Below are positions 1 to 9,195 of a DNA stretch of 64,000 nt, piece after piece. Source of the DNA: Sediminibacillus terrae (GTDB lineage: Bacteria; Bacillota; Bacilli; Bacillales; Amphibacillaceae); contig NZ_VZDQ01000023.1 of NCBI RefSeq assembly GCF_009602435.1, positions 62,001-126,000 on the forward strand, in the 5' to 3' direction. Each line of letters begins with the position of its first letter. The stretch's first letter is position 1. Under the pieces are notes generated by a model. The model saw only the letters and a program-made list of their open reading frames with translations. It made no database searches and was not told where the DNA came from. The translations under genes were made by a program, and so were the position numbers.

Positions 1-66
1 TTCCGGCGGGCTTGGCATATAGTTAAATTAAGGCCGATAAAAAGTTTTGCCCAAGGGGGGAAAACA

Positions 67-2168
67 ATGAGTTTGGATAAGCGCAGTACTGCCATGTTAA
101 CTCAAATTGTTCATAGTGAGCTATATATTCCTGTCGAAAAACTAGCCGAGCAATTTAATGTTTCAAGAAGGACGGTCTATAACGACCTGGATAAGATCAA
201 CTTTTGGCTGAAGGAAAACAGGATAAGTGAAATACAGCAAGTCAGAGCAGCAGGGTTATACTTGGAAAAGCAGGCGAAACAGGAAATCAGGAGCAGGCTG
301 CTCGTGTTCCCGGTTTATTATTACGAACTGTCCCCTGAAGAAAGAAAAGCATGGCTGGTCACTTACTTTCTGGCCAGTGCAAAGCATCTGTTCCTGAAAG
401 ATTTGATAGCGATTACCAGGGTTAGCAGGAACACAGTCCTGGAGGATTTGAAAGGTTTGCGGGAAGAACTCGCCAGCTATCGATTGGAGCTTACTTCCCG
501 AGAAAACTTGGATATCAGGTTGTCGGCAAGGAGACAGACATCAGGAGAGCGCTGGTCAACTATATAGACATGATCAAACCGCAACACGGCTGGTACTCTT
601 TGATTCATGAGCAGGCTTTTGAAGCGGATAAAGAAGAGGACAGCAACTATGTGATTTTCAACCAATCTGAATTAAAAAGGATTTATCGCGAATTGAGCCG
701 CTGTGAGCAGCGTTTGGGCATTCAGTTTACGGATGATGTCCTCAACATTCTTGTCATTCGTTTTTACTTGTTTTTGCAGCGAGTCAAGCAAAAGCAGTAT
801 GCAGATATTGATCCGGTTGAACAGAATGTCATTGAACAAACTGGAGAATTTAACGCAGCAAAAGATTTTATCACCGAAGTGGAAAGTAGATGGCAGGAAG
901 AAATACCGGCAACAGAAGGGTATTACCTTGCCAAGCATTTATTGGGTTCCAAAGTGAATTATCATCCAAGCTTCGAGGATGAAAACGGGGAAATTATCGG
1001 ATTGCGGGAAGTAGTCAAACAGATGATCGAAGATTTTCAGTTGGTTGCAGTGGTTTCTTTTACAGATCGGGCAGGAATGGAAACCAACTTGCTTTTACAC
1101 TTAAAACCAGCATACTACCGAATCAAGTATGGCATTGATATGGGAGAGTTGCCCTATGACTCTGTGGAAGACAATTTCCCGGAAATCTATCAATTGACCA
1201 AAAAAGTGGTCCATCATTTTGAGCGTTTTGTCGGGAAAAAAATCAATCAAAGCGAGATAGCCTATATTGCAATCCATTTTAGTGGATGGCTGCATAAAGA
1301 AGGACTGTCCATCCAGACACGCCGAAAAATGTTGATTGTTTGTACTAATGGACTCGGTACTTCCCGTTTACTGAAGAGCCAGCTCGAAGGATTGTTTTCT
1401 GAAGTCGTTATCACCGGGATTGCTTCTTTGCGTGAGTATCGCGAGATGGAACTAGCGGTCGATTTCATCGTCTCGACGGTTCCTTTGCCGGATCGGGGAA
1501 TTCCCGTCTGTTTAGTCAATCCGTTGCTTGATAACCATGACAAGGAAAAACTGTTGAAGCAGGTAAATGCGTTGTTCACAGAAAATAATGGTTATCAACC
1601 ATACTCGGTCGATACTATTATGGACATTGTGAGACGTTATGCAGATGTGAAGGAAGAAGGAGAGCTACAGCAGGAATTGAGAAAGTATCTTTACCATCCC
1701 GCAGTGACATCAGAAGCCAGATTGAAGCCTGCATTGAAAGAGTTAGCGAACGAGGACAACATTCTGTTTGCAGCTAACGCGGGTAGCTGGCAGCAAGCGG
1801 TAGAGCTGGCAGCCAGACCTCTTTTGGAAAAAGGATGCATCACGGAAGATTATATCGAATCGATGGTCGACAATATCGAGGAGCAAGGTCCGTATGTCGT
1901 GATTTCTCCCTTGGTTGCGATGCCGCATGGTCGTGCGGAAGATGGTGTGAATCAATTGGGAATCAGCTTGTTGCATTTGCAGGAACCAGTAGAAATGCTG
2001 GGCAAAAAAGTCAGAATCTTCATGGTTTTGGCTCCGGAAAATAACGAAAAGCACTTAAAAGCTTTGGCTCAGCTAACCAAAATGTTTTCCCATGACAAAC
2101 GTGCAATACTGGATGCAAAAAACAAGGAGCAAATCTGCAAAATCATTACAACCTATTCATCAAGATAA
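67..2168 (+). pseudogene. PRD-domain PTS transcriptional activator (LicR/MtlR type), frameshifted
   Basis: Two adjacent open frames (67-567 and 570-2168) together make one regulator of about 700 residues. The first carries an N-terminal HTH (LAEQFNVSRRTVYNDLDKI). The second carries PRD regions, an EIIB-like segment (VCTNGLGTS, Cys near nt 1340) and a C-terminal EIIA-like domain with the phosphorylatable His in MPHGRAEDG. Around 504-512 the reading must step back one base: reading GGA TAT CAG from 510 restores the family motif GYQVVGKETDIRRALVNY, so one G seems to be missing after AACTTG. The second frame has no ribosome site at ATG 570, so it is unlikely to be made separately. PRD/EIIB/EIIA proteins of this layout are DNA-binding activators controlled by PTS phosphorylation. 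It directly precedes PTS genes that it would be expected to regulate. Either a true null allele or a sequencing error; no canonical slippery heptamer is visible. Confidence 0.85.
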
Positions 2169-2179
2169 GGAGTTTGATC

Positions 2180-2626
2180 ATGAAGTTTTTAGAAGAGGGA
2201 TTAGTCAAAGTCGGAGCAAAAGCTGCTGATGCGGAGGATGCCATCAAACAGGCGGGCGTTTTACTGGCAGACGCGGAGGCGGTGGAGGATGTGTATATCG
2301 AGGCGATGGTACAGTCTTTTCAAGACAATGGACCATATTTCGTCCTCGCGCCACACATAGCCATTCCCCATGCAAGACCGGAAGACGGGGTGAAGGAAGC
2401 ATCTGTTTCCCTGTTGCAATTGAAGGATCCTGTCACGTTCGGGCATTCATCCAATGACCCTGTCCAATTGATTTTCGGACTTGGGGCTTCATCAAGTGAA
2501 GAACATGTTGATTTATTAAAGAAGCTGACGATGCTTCTCAACAAGGAAGAAAACGTTAATCAGTTGAGAACGGCAGCAAGTTACCGCGATATTAAAACAA
2601 TCATTGAAACGGGGGAAAGCAAATGA
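2180..2626 (+). CDS. PTS EIIA component (fructose/mannitol/ascorbate type)
   Basis: A free-standing EIIA domain of 148 residues. The phospho-acceptor His lies in IAIPHARPEDG, the usual signature of the EIIA(Fru/Mtl/Ula) fold. It would pass phosphate from HPr to the EIIB encoded next. I choose ATG 2180 because AAGGAG at 2167-2172 is seven bases upstream; a TTG at 2174 in the same frame would sit almost on that site. It starts just after the regulator and overlaps the EIIB start by four bases (ATGA), so the two are translationally coupled. The domain resembles the C-terminal EIIA of the upstream regulator. Confidence 0.9.
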   Translation: MKFLEEGLVKVGAKAADAEDAIKQAGVLLADAEAVEDVYIEAMVQSFQDNGPYFVLAPHIAIPHARPEDGVKEASVSLLQLKDPVTFGHSSNDPVQLIFGLGASSSEEHVDLLKKLTMLLNKEENVNQLRTAASYRDIKTIIETGESK

Positions 2627-2898
2627 TTAAAGTACTATCGGTTTGTGGACTAGGACAGGGAACCAGTTTGATTTTGAAGATGAATGTGGAGCAGGCACTC
2701 AGCGAGAAAGGAATCCGGGCTGATGTCGAGCATACCGATGTATCTTCGGCATCAAGCATGAGTGCCGATTATATTATCACAAGCAACGAACTGGCAGAAG
2801 GATTGGAGGGACATAGCGCCAAGGTGATCATCGTCAACAACTATTTTGATATGGATGAGATCAACCAGGCGATTGACGAACATATAGCCAAGGCATAA
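2623..2898 (+). CDS. PTS EIIB component (ascorbate/Ula-like)
   Basis: A 91-residue EIIB protein. The active-site Cys lies in the N-terminal P-loop-like stretch VCGLGQGTSLIL, which resembles UlaB/SgaB-type EIIB more than lactose or cellobiose types. It accepts phosphate from EIIA and phosphorylates the sugar as it passes through EIIC. Its start overlaps the EIIA stop (ATGA). The true substrate cannot be told from the sequence; the ascorbate family label is by homology only. Confidence 0.88.
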   Translation: MIKVLSVCGLGQGTSLILKMNVEQALSEKGIRADVEHTDVSSASSMSADYIITSNELAEGLEGHSAKVIIVNNYFDMDEINQAIDEHIAKA

Positions 2899-2942
2899 AG
2901 ATTGTCGAAACAATATAGAAAGCAGACGAAGGGGGAAACAAA

Positions 2943-4238
2943 GTGGAAGTCATTTATTGGATAGCCGACAATGTCTTTGGAACACCTGCGATTTTATTAG
3001 GTTTTATCGTACTGGTCGGTTTACTGTTGCAGGATAAGACCGCAAGTCAGCGAGTCAGTGGTACATTTAAAGCAATCATCGGTTTTTTGATCATCAGTGC
3101 TGGTTCGGACATCATTGTCAGCGCCCTGACGGTATTTGAACCATTATGGAAAGAGGTTTTCAATCTATCGGAGCAGCCACTTGGCGAATTTATGGGCCAG
3201 AATGCCTTTAACGCCGAATATGGAAGCGCAGTCACGCTGGCCATGACGATTGGTTTTTTGATCAACGTTTTGCTGGCCAGGTTTACAAAATTAAAATACA
3301 TTTATTTAACCGGTCATATGATGTTTTGGACGACGACCATTTTTGCCGGGATTGTCGTGCATGCAGTCGGGGATGTTTCCTTTGGTAAACTGGTTATTTT
3401 CCTTGCTGTCATCATGGGGATTTATTGGACGGTACAGCCTGCTTTGACACAGCCATTCATGAGAAAAATCACGGGGAACGACAACATCGCTCTGGGTCAT
3501 ACGTCAGCGTCTGTTGCTTTGCTTGGAGCACTGGCAGGAAAGGTGCTCGGTAACAAAGACAATGATTCGGAAAAAATCAAACTTCCAAAAGGGTTGGAAT
3601 TCCTTCGCGATTCTAACGTCATCACAGCCTTGACCATGGGTCTGCTGTTCCTGGTCGGTGCGGTCATTATTTCCTTTAAAGACACGCCGGGCGCAGAAGA
3701 GCTTGTGGCAAGTGCGGGCAGTCAAAATTTCGTCATCTATGCGATCATCCAGTCGTTTACATTCACTGCCGGTATCGCAGTTGTTTTAATGGGGGTCCGT
3801 ATGTTTATCGGGGAAATGGTTCCAGCCTTCAAAGGGATTGCGACAAGAATTGTGCCGGGGGCCAAACCTGCACTGGACAGTCCGGTCGTCTTCCCCTATG
3901 TGCCGAACGCCGTAATTCTCGGATTCTTAGGTTCATTCGTCGGCGCTTTGCTATGGTTGTTCATACTTGGAAACACAGTGGGGTATATTTTTGTCCCTAC
4001 CATGATTGTCTTGTTTTTCCATTCAGCGACAGCAGGTGTGTTTGGTAATGTCACTGGTGGTGTACGCGGTGCGTTGATTGCCGGATTCATCACCTCCACG
4101 GTCGTTGCCTGGGGACAATATATCACGGTGAAAATGCTTTTGGCAGATACGATACCGGATACAGCCATGTGGGCTGCCGATTCTGACATGTTCATCCTCG
4201 GCCCGATCATCCGGTTTCTTGCGCAATTATTGTTCTAA
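2943..4238 (+). CDS. PTS EIIC component, ascorbate (UlaA/SgaT) family
   Basis: A polytopic membrane permease of 431 residues, close to the usual UlaA length. GTG start at 2943 after AAGGGGG. Typical Ula/SgaT features are the N-terminal IADNVFGTPAILLGFIVLVG helix and multiple Gly-rich helices through residue 425. With the EIIA and EIIB upstream it forms a complete phosphotransferase importer. No L-ascorbate catabolic genes (ulaD/E/F types) follow; the neighbours are a phosphotriesterase-family, a creatininase-family and a SIS protein. The substrate is therefore probably not ascorbate but another sugar or lactone. A GC-rich hairpin follows the gene. Confidence 0.9.
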   Translation: MEVIYWIADNVFGTPAILLGFIVLVGLLLQDKTASQRVSGTFKAIIGFLIISAGSDIIVSALTVFEPLWKEVFNLSEQPLGEFMGQNAFNAEYGSAVTLAMTIGFLINVLLARFTKLKYIYLTGHMMFWTTTIFAGIVVHAVGDVSFGKLVIFLAVIMGIYWTVQPALTQPFMRKITGNDNIALGHTSASVALLGALAGKVLGNKDNDSEKIKLPKGLEFLRDSNVITALTMGLLFLVGAVIISFKDTPGAEELVASAGSQNFVIYAIIQSFTFTAGIAVVLMGVRMFIGEMVPAFKGIATRIVPGAKPALDSPVVFPYVPNAVILGFLGSFVGALLWLFILGNTVGYIFVPTMIVLFFHSATAGVFGNVTGGVRGALIAGFITSTVVAWGQYITVKMLLADTIPDTAMWAADSDMFILGPIIRFLAQLLF

Positions 4239-4255
4239 TGAAAATACAAAGGAGG

Positions 4256-4280
4256 AAAAGGGCAGCAGTTTTGCCCTTTT
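4256..4280 (+). terminator. Intra-operon hairpin between EIIC and the phosphotriesterase-family gene
   Basis: AAAAGGGCA (4256-4264) pairs with TGCCCTTTT (4272-4280) around a 7-base loop and runs into T residues. It looks like a weak intrinsic terminator or a stabilising 3' hairpin and could lower expression of the catabolic genes relative to the transporter genes. Confidence 0.55.
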
Positions 4281-4304
4281 TCCACTTACTCTGGAGGGGA
4301 TAAA

Positions 4305-5297
4305 ATGAGTTTTGTACGCACCTTCGCGGGGGATGTTTCCCCTGACAAATTGGGTTTCACCTATTCACATGAGCACATTGTCTGCCGTCCGCCTTATTGG
4401 GTGGAACAGGGGGCTTATGATCTTTTGTTGGACGACAAGGAAAAATCGCAATTAGATGTGCTGGATTTTAAAAGGCACGGCGGCCGAACGATTGTCGATG
4501 CCACCGCTGTGGATTATGGCAGGGACGTGGCCGCCGTTCAGCAAATATCCGAAGAGACCGGGATCACCATCATCGGAACAGCCGGTTTTAACAAAAGCTT
4601 TTTGTGGGATGCGCCGATGCGGGACAACGTAAAAAAAATTGTCGGTGACTACGAAACATATCGCCAATGGATTGAAGATAAAACGGCCAACCAGCTTGCA
4701 GATTTCGTCATTCAGGAAGTAGAACAAGGGTTGGAAGGAACAAAGTGGAGAGGCGGGCAGGTGAAGTTTGGAACGGGTTATAACCGGATCACTCCATTAG
4801 AGGAAAAAACGCTGCGGGCGGTTGCGAGGGCACATCATGAAACGAAAGCCCCGATTCATACGCATACAGAAGCCGGCACGATGGTACTGGAACAAATCGA
4901 GCTGCTAAAGGAAGAAGGGATCAACCTGGAGCATGTCAGTTTCGGGCATATGGATCGAAATCCGGATCCTTTCTATCACGAACAAGTGGCGAAAACTGGC
5001 GCTTTTCTTTCGTTTGATGGTATTTCCAAAATTAAGTATGCACCAGAAAGCACCCGGATTCACTGTATTTTGGAGCTGGTGCGCAAAGGCTATGAGGACC
5101 AAATTTTAGTCAGTGGAGACACTGCCAGAAAGTCTTATTATAAACACTATGATTACGGACTCGGGCTGGAAAACATCATTGCCAAGTGGGTTCCCCGCTT
5201 CAAAGCAGAGGCAGACAGTCTCGGGTTTGACGGGGAGAAACTGATAACTAAATTTTTCGTGGAAAATCCGGCCCGGTGTTTTACTTTCAAAAAATAG
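4305..5297 (+). CDS. Phosphotriesterase-family hydrolase, probable sugar-lactonase
   Basis: A 330-residue amidohydrolase-superfamily barrel of the PTE/PHP group. Visible metal-site motifs are HEH in YSHEHI near residue 24, HTH near residue 186, GHMDRNPD near residue 219 and the Asp of SGDTARKSY near residue 271. The GHMDRNPD and SGDTARKSY signatures are those of PTE homologues that, in Mycoplasma synoviae, hydrolyse phosphorylated aldono-1,4-lactones. ATG 4305 follows GGAGGGG. Lying behind a PTS, it may open a phosphorylated lactone made during import. A true organophosphate hydrolase is unlikely. Family is certain; substrate is inference. Confidence 0.88.
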   Translation: MSFVRTFAGDVSPDKLGFTYSHEHIVCRPPYWVEQGAYDLLLDDKEKSQLDVLDFKRHGGRTIVDATAVDYGRDVAAVQQISEETGITIIGTAGFNKSFLWDAPMRDNVKKIVGDYETYRQWIEDKTANQLADFVIQEVEQGLEGTKWRGGQVKFGTGYNRITPLEEKTLRAVARAHHETKAPIHTHTEAGTMVLEQIELLKEEGINLEHVSFGHMDRNPDPFYHEQVAKTGAFLSFDGISKIKYAPESTRIHCILELVRKGYEDQILVSGDTARKSYYKHYDYGLGLENIIAKWVPRFKAEADSLGFDGEKLITKFFVENPARCFTFKK

Positions 5298-5312
5298 AGA
5301 AGGGGTGCTGTT

Positions 5313-6050
5313 GTGAAGTTTCAATATCAAAACTCCTATAATATTAAAGAAGAAATCCAGCGTTCCAAAGTCGCAATTCTTCCTGTGGGAGCAGTGGAAG
5401 CACACGGTCCGCATTTGCCCCTCGGTACAGATAACTTCCTGGCTGAACGGTTGTCGGACAAGCTTGCTGAAATGGTCGATGGTTTGGTATTGCCGACGTT
5501 GCCCTACGGACAGGTATGGAGCTTGCGGCATTTTCCTGGAAGCATCACCGTCAGCAATCGTTCCCTGATCAGTTATATTGTCGATATCGGCGAGAGTCTT
5601 TATCGCCAGGGTATCGAAGTATTCGCCATGGTGAACGGGCATTTGGGCAATGGAACAGCTTTGAAGGAAGCTGCGCGTGAATTGTATGAAACATGTCCGA
5701 AAATGAAAGTGCTGTATTTATTTTATCCTGGCATGAATAAGGCGGCAGAAGAAGTGAGGGAAACGCCATCTACCCATGCCACCTATTTTCATGCCTGTGA
5801 AATAGAGACTTCCTATATGCTGTATCTTGCGCCGGAGTTGGTGGAAATGGAGAAGGCGATCAATGATATTCCTGATATTCCATTGAGTGCGGATGTCACA
5901 CCTACCCCTTGGGAGGAATTCACGGAAACCGCTGTTTTAGGGGACGCCACCCTGGCGACAGAGGATAAGGGCATTTATATAATTGATATTGCATTAAAAA
6001 ACATGGTTCAATTAATAGAAGCCGCTAAACAAGAGACAGAACAAAACTAG
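5313..6050 (+). CDS. Creatininase-family hydrolase
   Basis: A 245-residue creatininase/creatinine amidohydrolase-fold protein. The metal-binding signature is PVGAVEAHGPHLPLGTDNFLA near residues 24-44, and a second Gly/His loop MVNGHLGNG lies near residue 110. It starts at GTG 5313 after AGAAGGGGTG, 15 bases downstream of the lactonase-like gene. Family members cleave cyclic amides, formamides or C-N bonds. There is no reason here to assign creatinine as substrate. Its position suggests hydrolysis or rearrangement of an intermediate from the PTS-imported compound. Confidence 0.88.
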   Translation: MKFQYQNSYNIKEEIQRSKVAILPVGAVEAHGPHLPLGTDNFLAERLSDKLAEMVDGLVLPTLPYGQVWSLRHFPGSITVSNRSLISYIVDIGESLYRQGIEVFAMVNGHLGNGTALKEAARELYETCPKMKVLYLFYPGMNKAAEEVRETPSTHATYFHACEIETSYMLYLAPELVEMEKAINDIPDIPLSADVTPTPWEEFTETAVLGDATLATEDKGIYIIDIALKNMVQLIEAAKQETEQN

Positions 6051-6060
6051 GAGGGTTTGG

Positions 6061-6789
6061 ATGTTAACGAACTACTTTGAGAAGGTGCATGCGTTGCTCC
6101 GCGTTATCGAAGAAAAAGAGTTTCCTGCTTTGCGCGAGGCTGCTGGAAAAATTTCTGCCTCGCTGCAAAATGACGGAGTGATCCACTTGTTTGGCTGCGG
6201 CCATTCACATATTTTGACGGAAGAGGTTTATTATCGTGCAGGCGGATTAGTCCCTGTGCACCCGATTCTTCATGAACCATTGATGTTGCATGAAGGAGCG
6301 GTCCGTTCTTCGACTTTGGAAAGAAAGAATGACTATGCTGGACAATTTATGGAAGATCAGGATATTCGCCAAGGGGATATCATGGTGGTGTTGTCTACAT
6401 CTGGACGTAACCCGGTACCTGTCGATGTGGCGCGGATTGCCAAAGAAAAAGGCGCCTTTGTCATCGGGATAACCTCGATTCAATATTCACAAAGCCAGTC
6501 ATCACGACATTCAAGCGGGATGCATTTGTTTGATGCAGTTGATCTCGTGGTCGATAATCATGCACCGGTCGGAGATGCGCTGCTTAGCCATCCGGAAGTA
6601 CAGGTGAGCTTTGCGCCGAGTTCGACCGTAATCGGAGCCGCAATCATTAATGGAATCTTTGCGCAAGCCATTAAACTGATGGCGGAAGCTGGTTTTCAGC
6701 CGCCCGTCTTTTTAAGCGGTAACATAGAAGGAGCAGATGCGCATAATCAGCACTTGATTGAAAAGTACTCTGATCGGGTAAGGTTATAG
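6061..6789 (+). CDS. SIS-domain sugar-phosphate isomerase/binding protein (UPF0309 type)
   Basis: A 242-residue protein with a SIS fold: the phosphosugar-binding loops are LFGCGHSHILTEE near residue 42 and LSTSGRNPVPVDVA near residue 112. It resembles the UPF0309 or sugar isomerase domain group, whose members act as phosphosugar isomerases, deaminases or binding proteins. ATG 6061 follows AGGAGGG and it ends the operon just before a strong terminator. Closing a PTS operon, it probably acts on the phosphorylated sugar released by the upstream hydrolases; whether the substrate is an amino sugar is unknown. Confidence 0.87.
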   Translation: MLTNYFEKVHALLRVIEEKEFPALREAAGKISASLQNDGVIHLFGCGHSHILTEEVYYRAGGLVPVHPILHEPLMLHEGAVRSSTLERKNDYAGQFMEDQDIRQGDIMVVLSTSGRNPVPVDVARIAKEKGAFVIGITSIQYSQSQSSRHSSGMHLFDAVDLVVDNHAPVGDALLSHPEVQVSFAPSSTVIGAAIINGIFAQAIKLMAEAGFQPPVFLSGNIEGADAHNQHLIEKYSDRVRL

Positions 6790-6791
6790 AT

Positions 6792-6831
6792 AAAGAAAAA
6801 GCAGCCGGAGAGATTCGGTTGCCTTTTCTTT
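6792..6831 (+). terminator. Intrinsic terminator of the PTS operon
   Basis: AAAGAAAAAGCAGCCG pairs almost perfectly with CGGTTGCCTTTTCTTT, giving a 16-base stem ending in a T-rich run just after the SIS gene. Confidence 0.85.
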
Positions 6832-6886
6832 ATTCTGATTTTGTTTTATAGTAGGACTGAATCAGAACGATCAGGAGGGAACATGT

Positions 6887-7069
6887 GTGGGACTCATTGC
6901 TATTATCACCTATGTAATATCTTTGTTTATTCTTTACATTGTTATCGAAACAGCGGTGAAAAACGGAATCAATAAATCAAATGTGGGCCGCCATTTCAAT
7001 ATGGATCGGCCAGAAGAACCAGAGGACACCAAAAAATCTTTTTTCGATACGGATCTGGATAAGGATTGA
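6887..7069 (+). CDS. Small single-span membrane protein of unknown function
   Basis: A 60-residue protein with one N-terminal hydrophobic helix (residues 2-22) and a charged acidic tail. GTG 6887 is preceded by CAGGAGGGA with good spacing, and a terminator overlaps the stop codon, so it looks like a real monocistronic gene. An ATG four bases upstream is in another frame. No family is recognised; small membrane proteins with charged tails like this are common in Bacillaceae. Confidence 0.7.
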   Translation: MGLIAIITYVISLFILYIVIETAVKNGINKSNVGRHFNMDRPEEPEDTKKSFFDTDLDKD

Positions 7070-7105
7070 AAAAGACGCCCTGAAGTTTTAACAGGGTGCC
7101 TTTTT
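7069..7105. terminator. Intrinsic terminator (bidirectional form)
   Basis: AAAAAGACGCCCTG and CAGGGTGCCTTTTT form a 14-base stem with one mismatch and A/T tracts on both sides. It ends the small membrane protein gene and could also stop minus-strand transcripts from the sugar ABC operon. Confidence 0.8.
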
Positions 7106-7265
7106 GTTCTAGTATGCAGGAAAGCTCACTACTTTTTTGTAAAATGGATTTACTTTCTGGGTATAGTTGCTCTACTTCCAATAGAATTGCTCCACTTTTG
7201 CATAAAATCGCTTATCTTCCAGTAGAAATCGCGCCACTTAAAGCAATTGTAGACTACTGAACCGT

Positions 7266-8120
7266 CTAAAACTTCTGCCCACCGGTAAGATTCGAGCCTT
7301 CTATAAAATACCGTTGAAAATAAAAGAACAATAGAATGATCGGCAATAACACGGTGGTCGACATCGCCATCAAGTAGTTCCACTGGGTAGAGACTGTACC
7401 TTTGAATGTTTGCAGACCAATTTGCAGGGTGTACAAATTTTCATCATTAAGGTAGAGCAGCGGACCAAGTAAATCATTCCAGGAACCATTGAAGGAAAAA
7501 ATGGCTACGGTAATTAACGCCGGTTTGATTTGCGGCAGGATAATCCGCCACCAAATTTGAAAATGGTTGGCGCCATCCATTTTTGCTGCTTCCACCATAT
7601 CCTTCGGGATGGTGCGCATAAATTGCCTGATCAGGAAAATGAAGAATGCGCTACCCAGGAAAGACGGCACGATCAGCGGCAGGTAGGTGTTTACCCAGCC
7701 GATTTTAGCGAAAATGATATATTGCGGAACCAATGTGACAAAGCCGGGGATCAGCATCGTTGCCATGACGATGCCAAACAACAAATTTTTCCCTTTGAAT
7801 TTTATCACGGCAAATCCATAAGCGATAAACGCATTGGCAAGTACACTCCCTATTGTCGACAGACCCGAAATCAGCAGGGTATTCAATGTCCAACGGGTGA
7901 AAGGAGCTGTCTGCCATGCTTCCAGGTAGTTACTGAACTTGAAGCTATCCGGCCAGAAGCTGGGGGGATATTGGGCGATTTCCTGAGGTGTTTTCAAAGA
8001 AGTCGCAATCATCCACCATACTGGCGACAGGATGACAAGGCTGCCGCCGATTAAAATCAAATAAATCAACGTTTTCTTGGTTATCCATTTTTTCTTGCTG
8101 CCAATAACAGAATTACTCAC
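7266..8120 (-). CDS. Carbohydrate ABC transporter permease (MalG-like)
   Basis: A 284-residue inner-membrane permease of the CUT1 class with six predicted helices. The EAA loop that docks the ATPase is visible around residues 180-200 (VEAAKMDGANHFQIWWRIILPQ, i.e. EAA-DGA-PLI type). GTG start overlaps the stop of the upstream permease by four bases (GTGA), so the two are co-translated. Works with the second permease and the lipoprotein below. No ATP-binding subunit lies nearby; CUT1 importers in Bacillaceae commonly share an MsmX-type ATPase encoded elsewhere. Confidence 0.92.
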   Translation of the reverse strand: MSNSVIGSKKKWITKKTLIYLILIGGSLVILSPVWWMIATSLKTPQEIAQYPPSFWPDSFKFSNYLEAWQTAPFTRWTLNTLLISGLSTIGSVLANAFIAYGFAVIKFKGKNLLFGIVMATMLIPGFVTLVPQYIIFAKIGWVNTYLPLIVPSFLGSAFFIFLIRQFMRTIPKDMVEAAKMDGANHFQIWWRIILPQIKPALITVAIFSFNGSWNDLLGPLLYLNDENLYTLQIGLQTFKGTVSTQWNYLMAMSTTVLLPIILLFFYFQRYFIEGSNLTGGQKF

Positions 8121-9118
8121 TTTTCATCCCCGCTTTCATAGTAAACCCACTTCTTGCTCAATTTGAAATGAAGGAAGGTCAGAATCATGACAATTACAAA
8201 CAATACCCAAGCCATAGCCGATGCATAGCCCATATCAAAGATTTCAAACGCGTTGTTCCACATATGAAGGTTATAGAATAACAAGGAATTGGAAGGTCCG
8301 CCTTCGCCACTGTCAGTCATGACATAAGCTTCCTGGAAAATTTGGAAAGCGCCGATCGTCGATGTCACCATATCGAAGAAAATAATCGGGGTAATCATCG
8401 GAAGGGTGATATGGAAAAACTTGCGGATCGAGCCGGCCCCATCCAACTCTGCCGCCTCGTACATAGCTTTTGGCACGCCTTGCATGACTGCCAAATAAAG
8501 CAGCATGCCGCCGCCGACACTCCACATTTTCATCATGACGAGCGCCGGTTTGGTCCATTCCGGTTCGAACAGCCAGGCAGGCCCGTCGATCCCGAACCAG
8601 GCAAGAACGGTATTTACCAGACCTGTAGAAGGACTGAGCAGCTGCATCCATAAAAAATAAACGGCAACTCCCGACAAAACTGCGGGCAAGTAGTATATGG
8701 TGCGGAATATTTTGATGCCCTTCATTTTTTGATTAAGCAGCATGGCCACAATTACAGCCCCTGCCGTGGTCAATGGAACAGAGAAAACGACAAAGTAGAC
8801 TGTATTGTACAGGGAAGTCCAAAATAACGGGTCAATCGTGAACATCCGTTTGTAATTGTCAAAACCTGTAAAATGCATTTGGGAAGTGACGTTATAATCA
8901 GTGAAACTGGTTATTAACGAAAACACCAAAGGTCCTAGTGTAAGTCCGAGAAAACCGATAATCCATGGAGCGATAAAGATATAGCCCCAAATATTCTCTT
9001 TTAGTGACAATTTGCTCATTTTCGGTTTTCTTATTGCCCTGTCGCGACTCTTGCCATTATGTACCTTATTCTTCTGTGTTGTCCCCAACTGGATTGGATG
9101 TTCTTTCATTCCGCTCAA
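8117..9118 (-). CDS. Carbohydrate ABC transporter permease (MalF/UgpA-like)
   Basis: A 333-residue permease with a basic, poorly conserved N-terminal tail (residues 1-40), then six helices and an EAA loop (YEAAELDGAGSIRKFFHITLP) near residue 245. TTG 9118 is eight bases after AGGAGG; an ATG nine bases further in (9109) is the alternative. It is the partner of the MalG-like subunit and is separated from the binding-protein gene by a 12-base stem hairpin. Confidence 0.9.
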   Translation of the reverse strand: MSGMKEHPIQLGTTQKNKVHNGKSRDRAIRKPKMSKLSLKENIWGYIFIAPWIIGFLGLTLGPLVFSLITSFTDYNVTSQMHFTGFDNYKRMFTIDPLFWTSLYNTVYFVVFSVPLTTAGAVIVAMLLNQKMKGIKIFRTIYYLPAVLSGVAVYFLWMQLLSPSTGLVNTVLAWFGIDGPAWLFEPEWTKPALVMMKMWSVGGGMLLYLAVMQGVPKAMYEAAELDGAGSIRKFFHITLPMITPIIFFDMVTSTIGAFQIFQEAYVMTDSGEGGPSNSLLFYNLHMWNNAFEIFDMGYASAMAWVLFVIVMILTFLHFKLSKKWVYYESGDEK

Positions 9119-9195
9119 CTTCCTCGCCTCCTAACCTGTGTTGTAGTAAGTCTGTGGATTTTCCCCCATCAGAGAGCTGTTATGGAAAAGAGAAT

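Noticed and set aside
500-515. Programmed -1 frameshift in the PTS activator
   Set aside because: No X XXY YYZ heptamer or downstream pseudoknot was seen; a simple one-base loss explains the data better.
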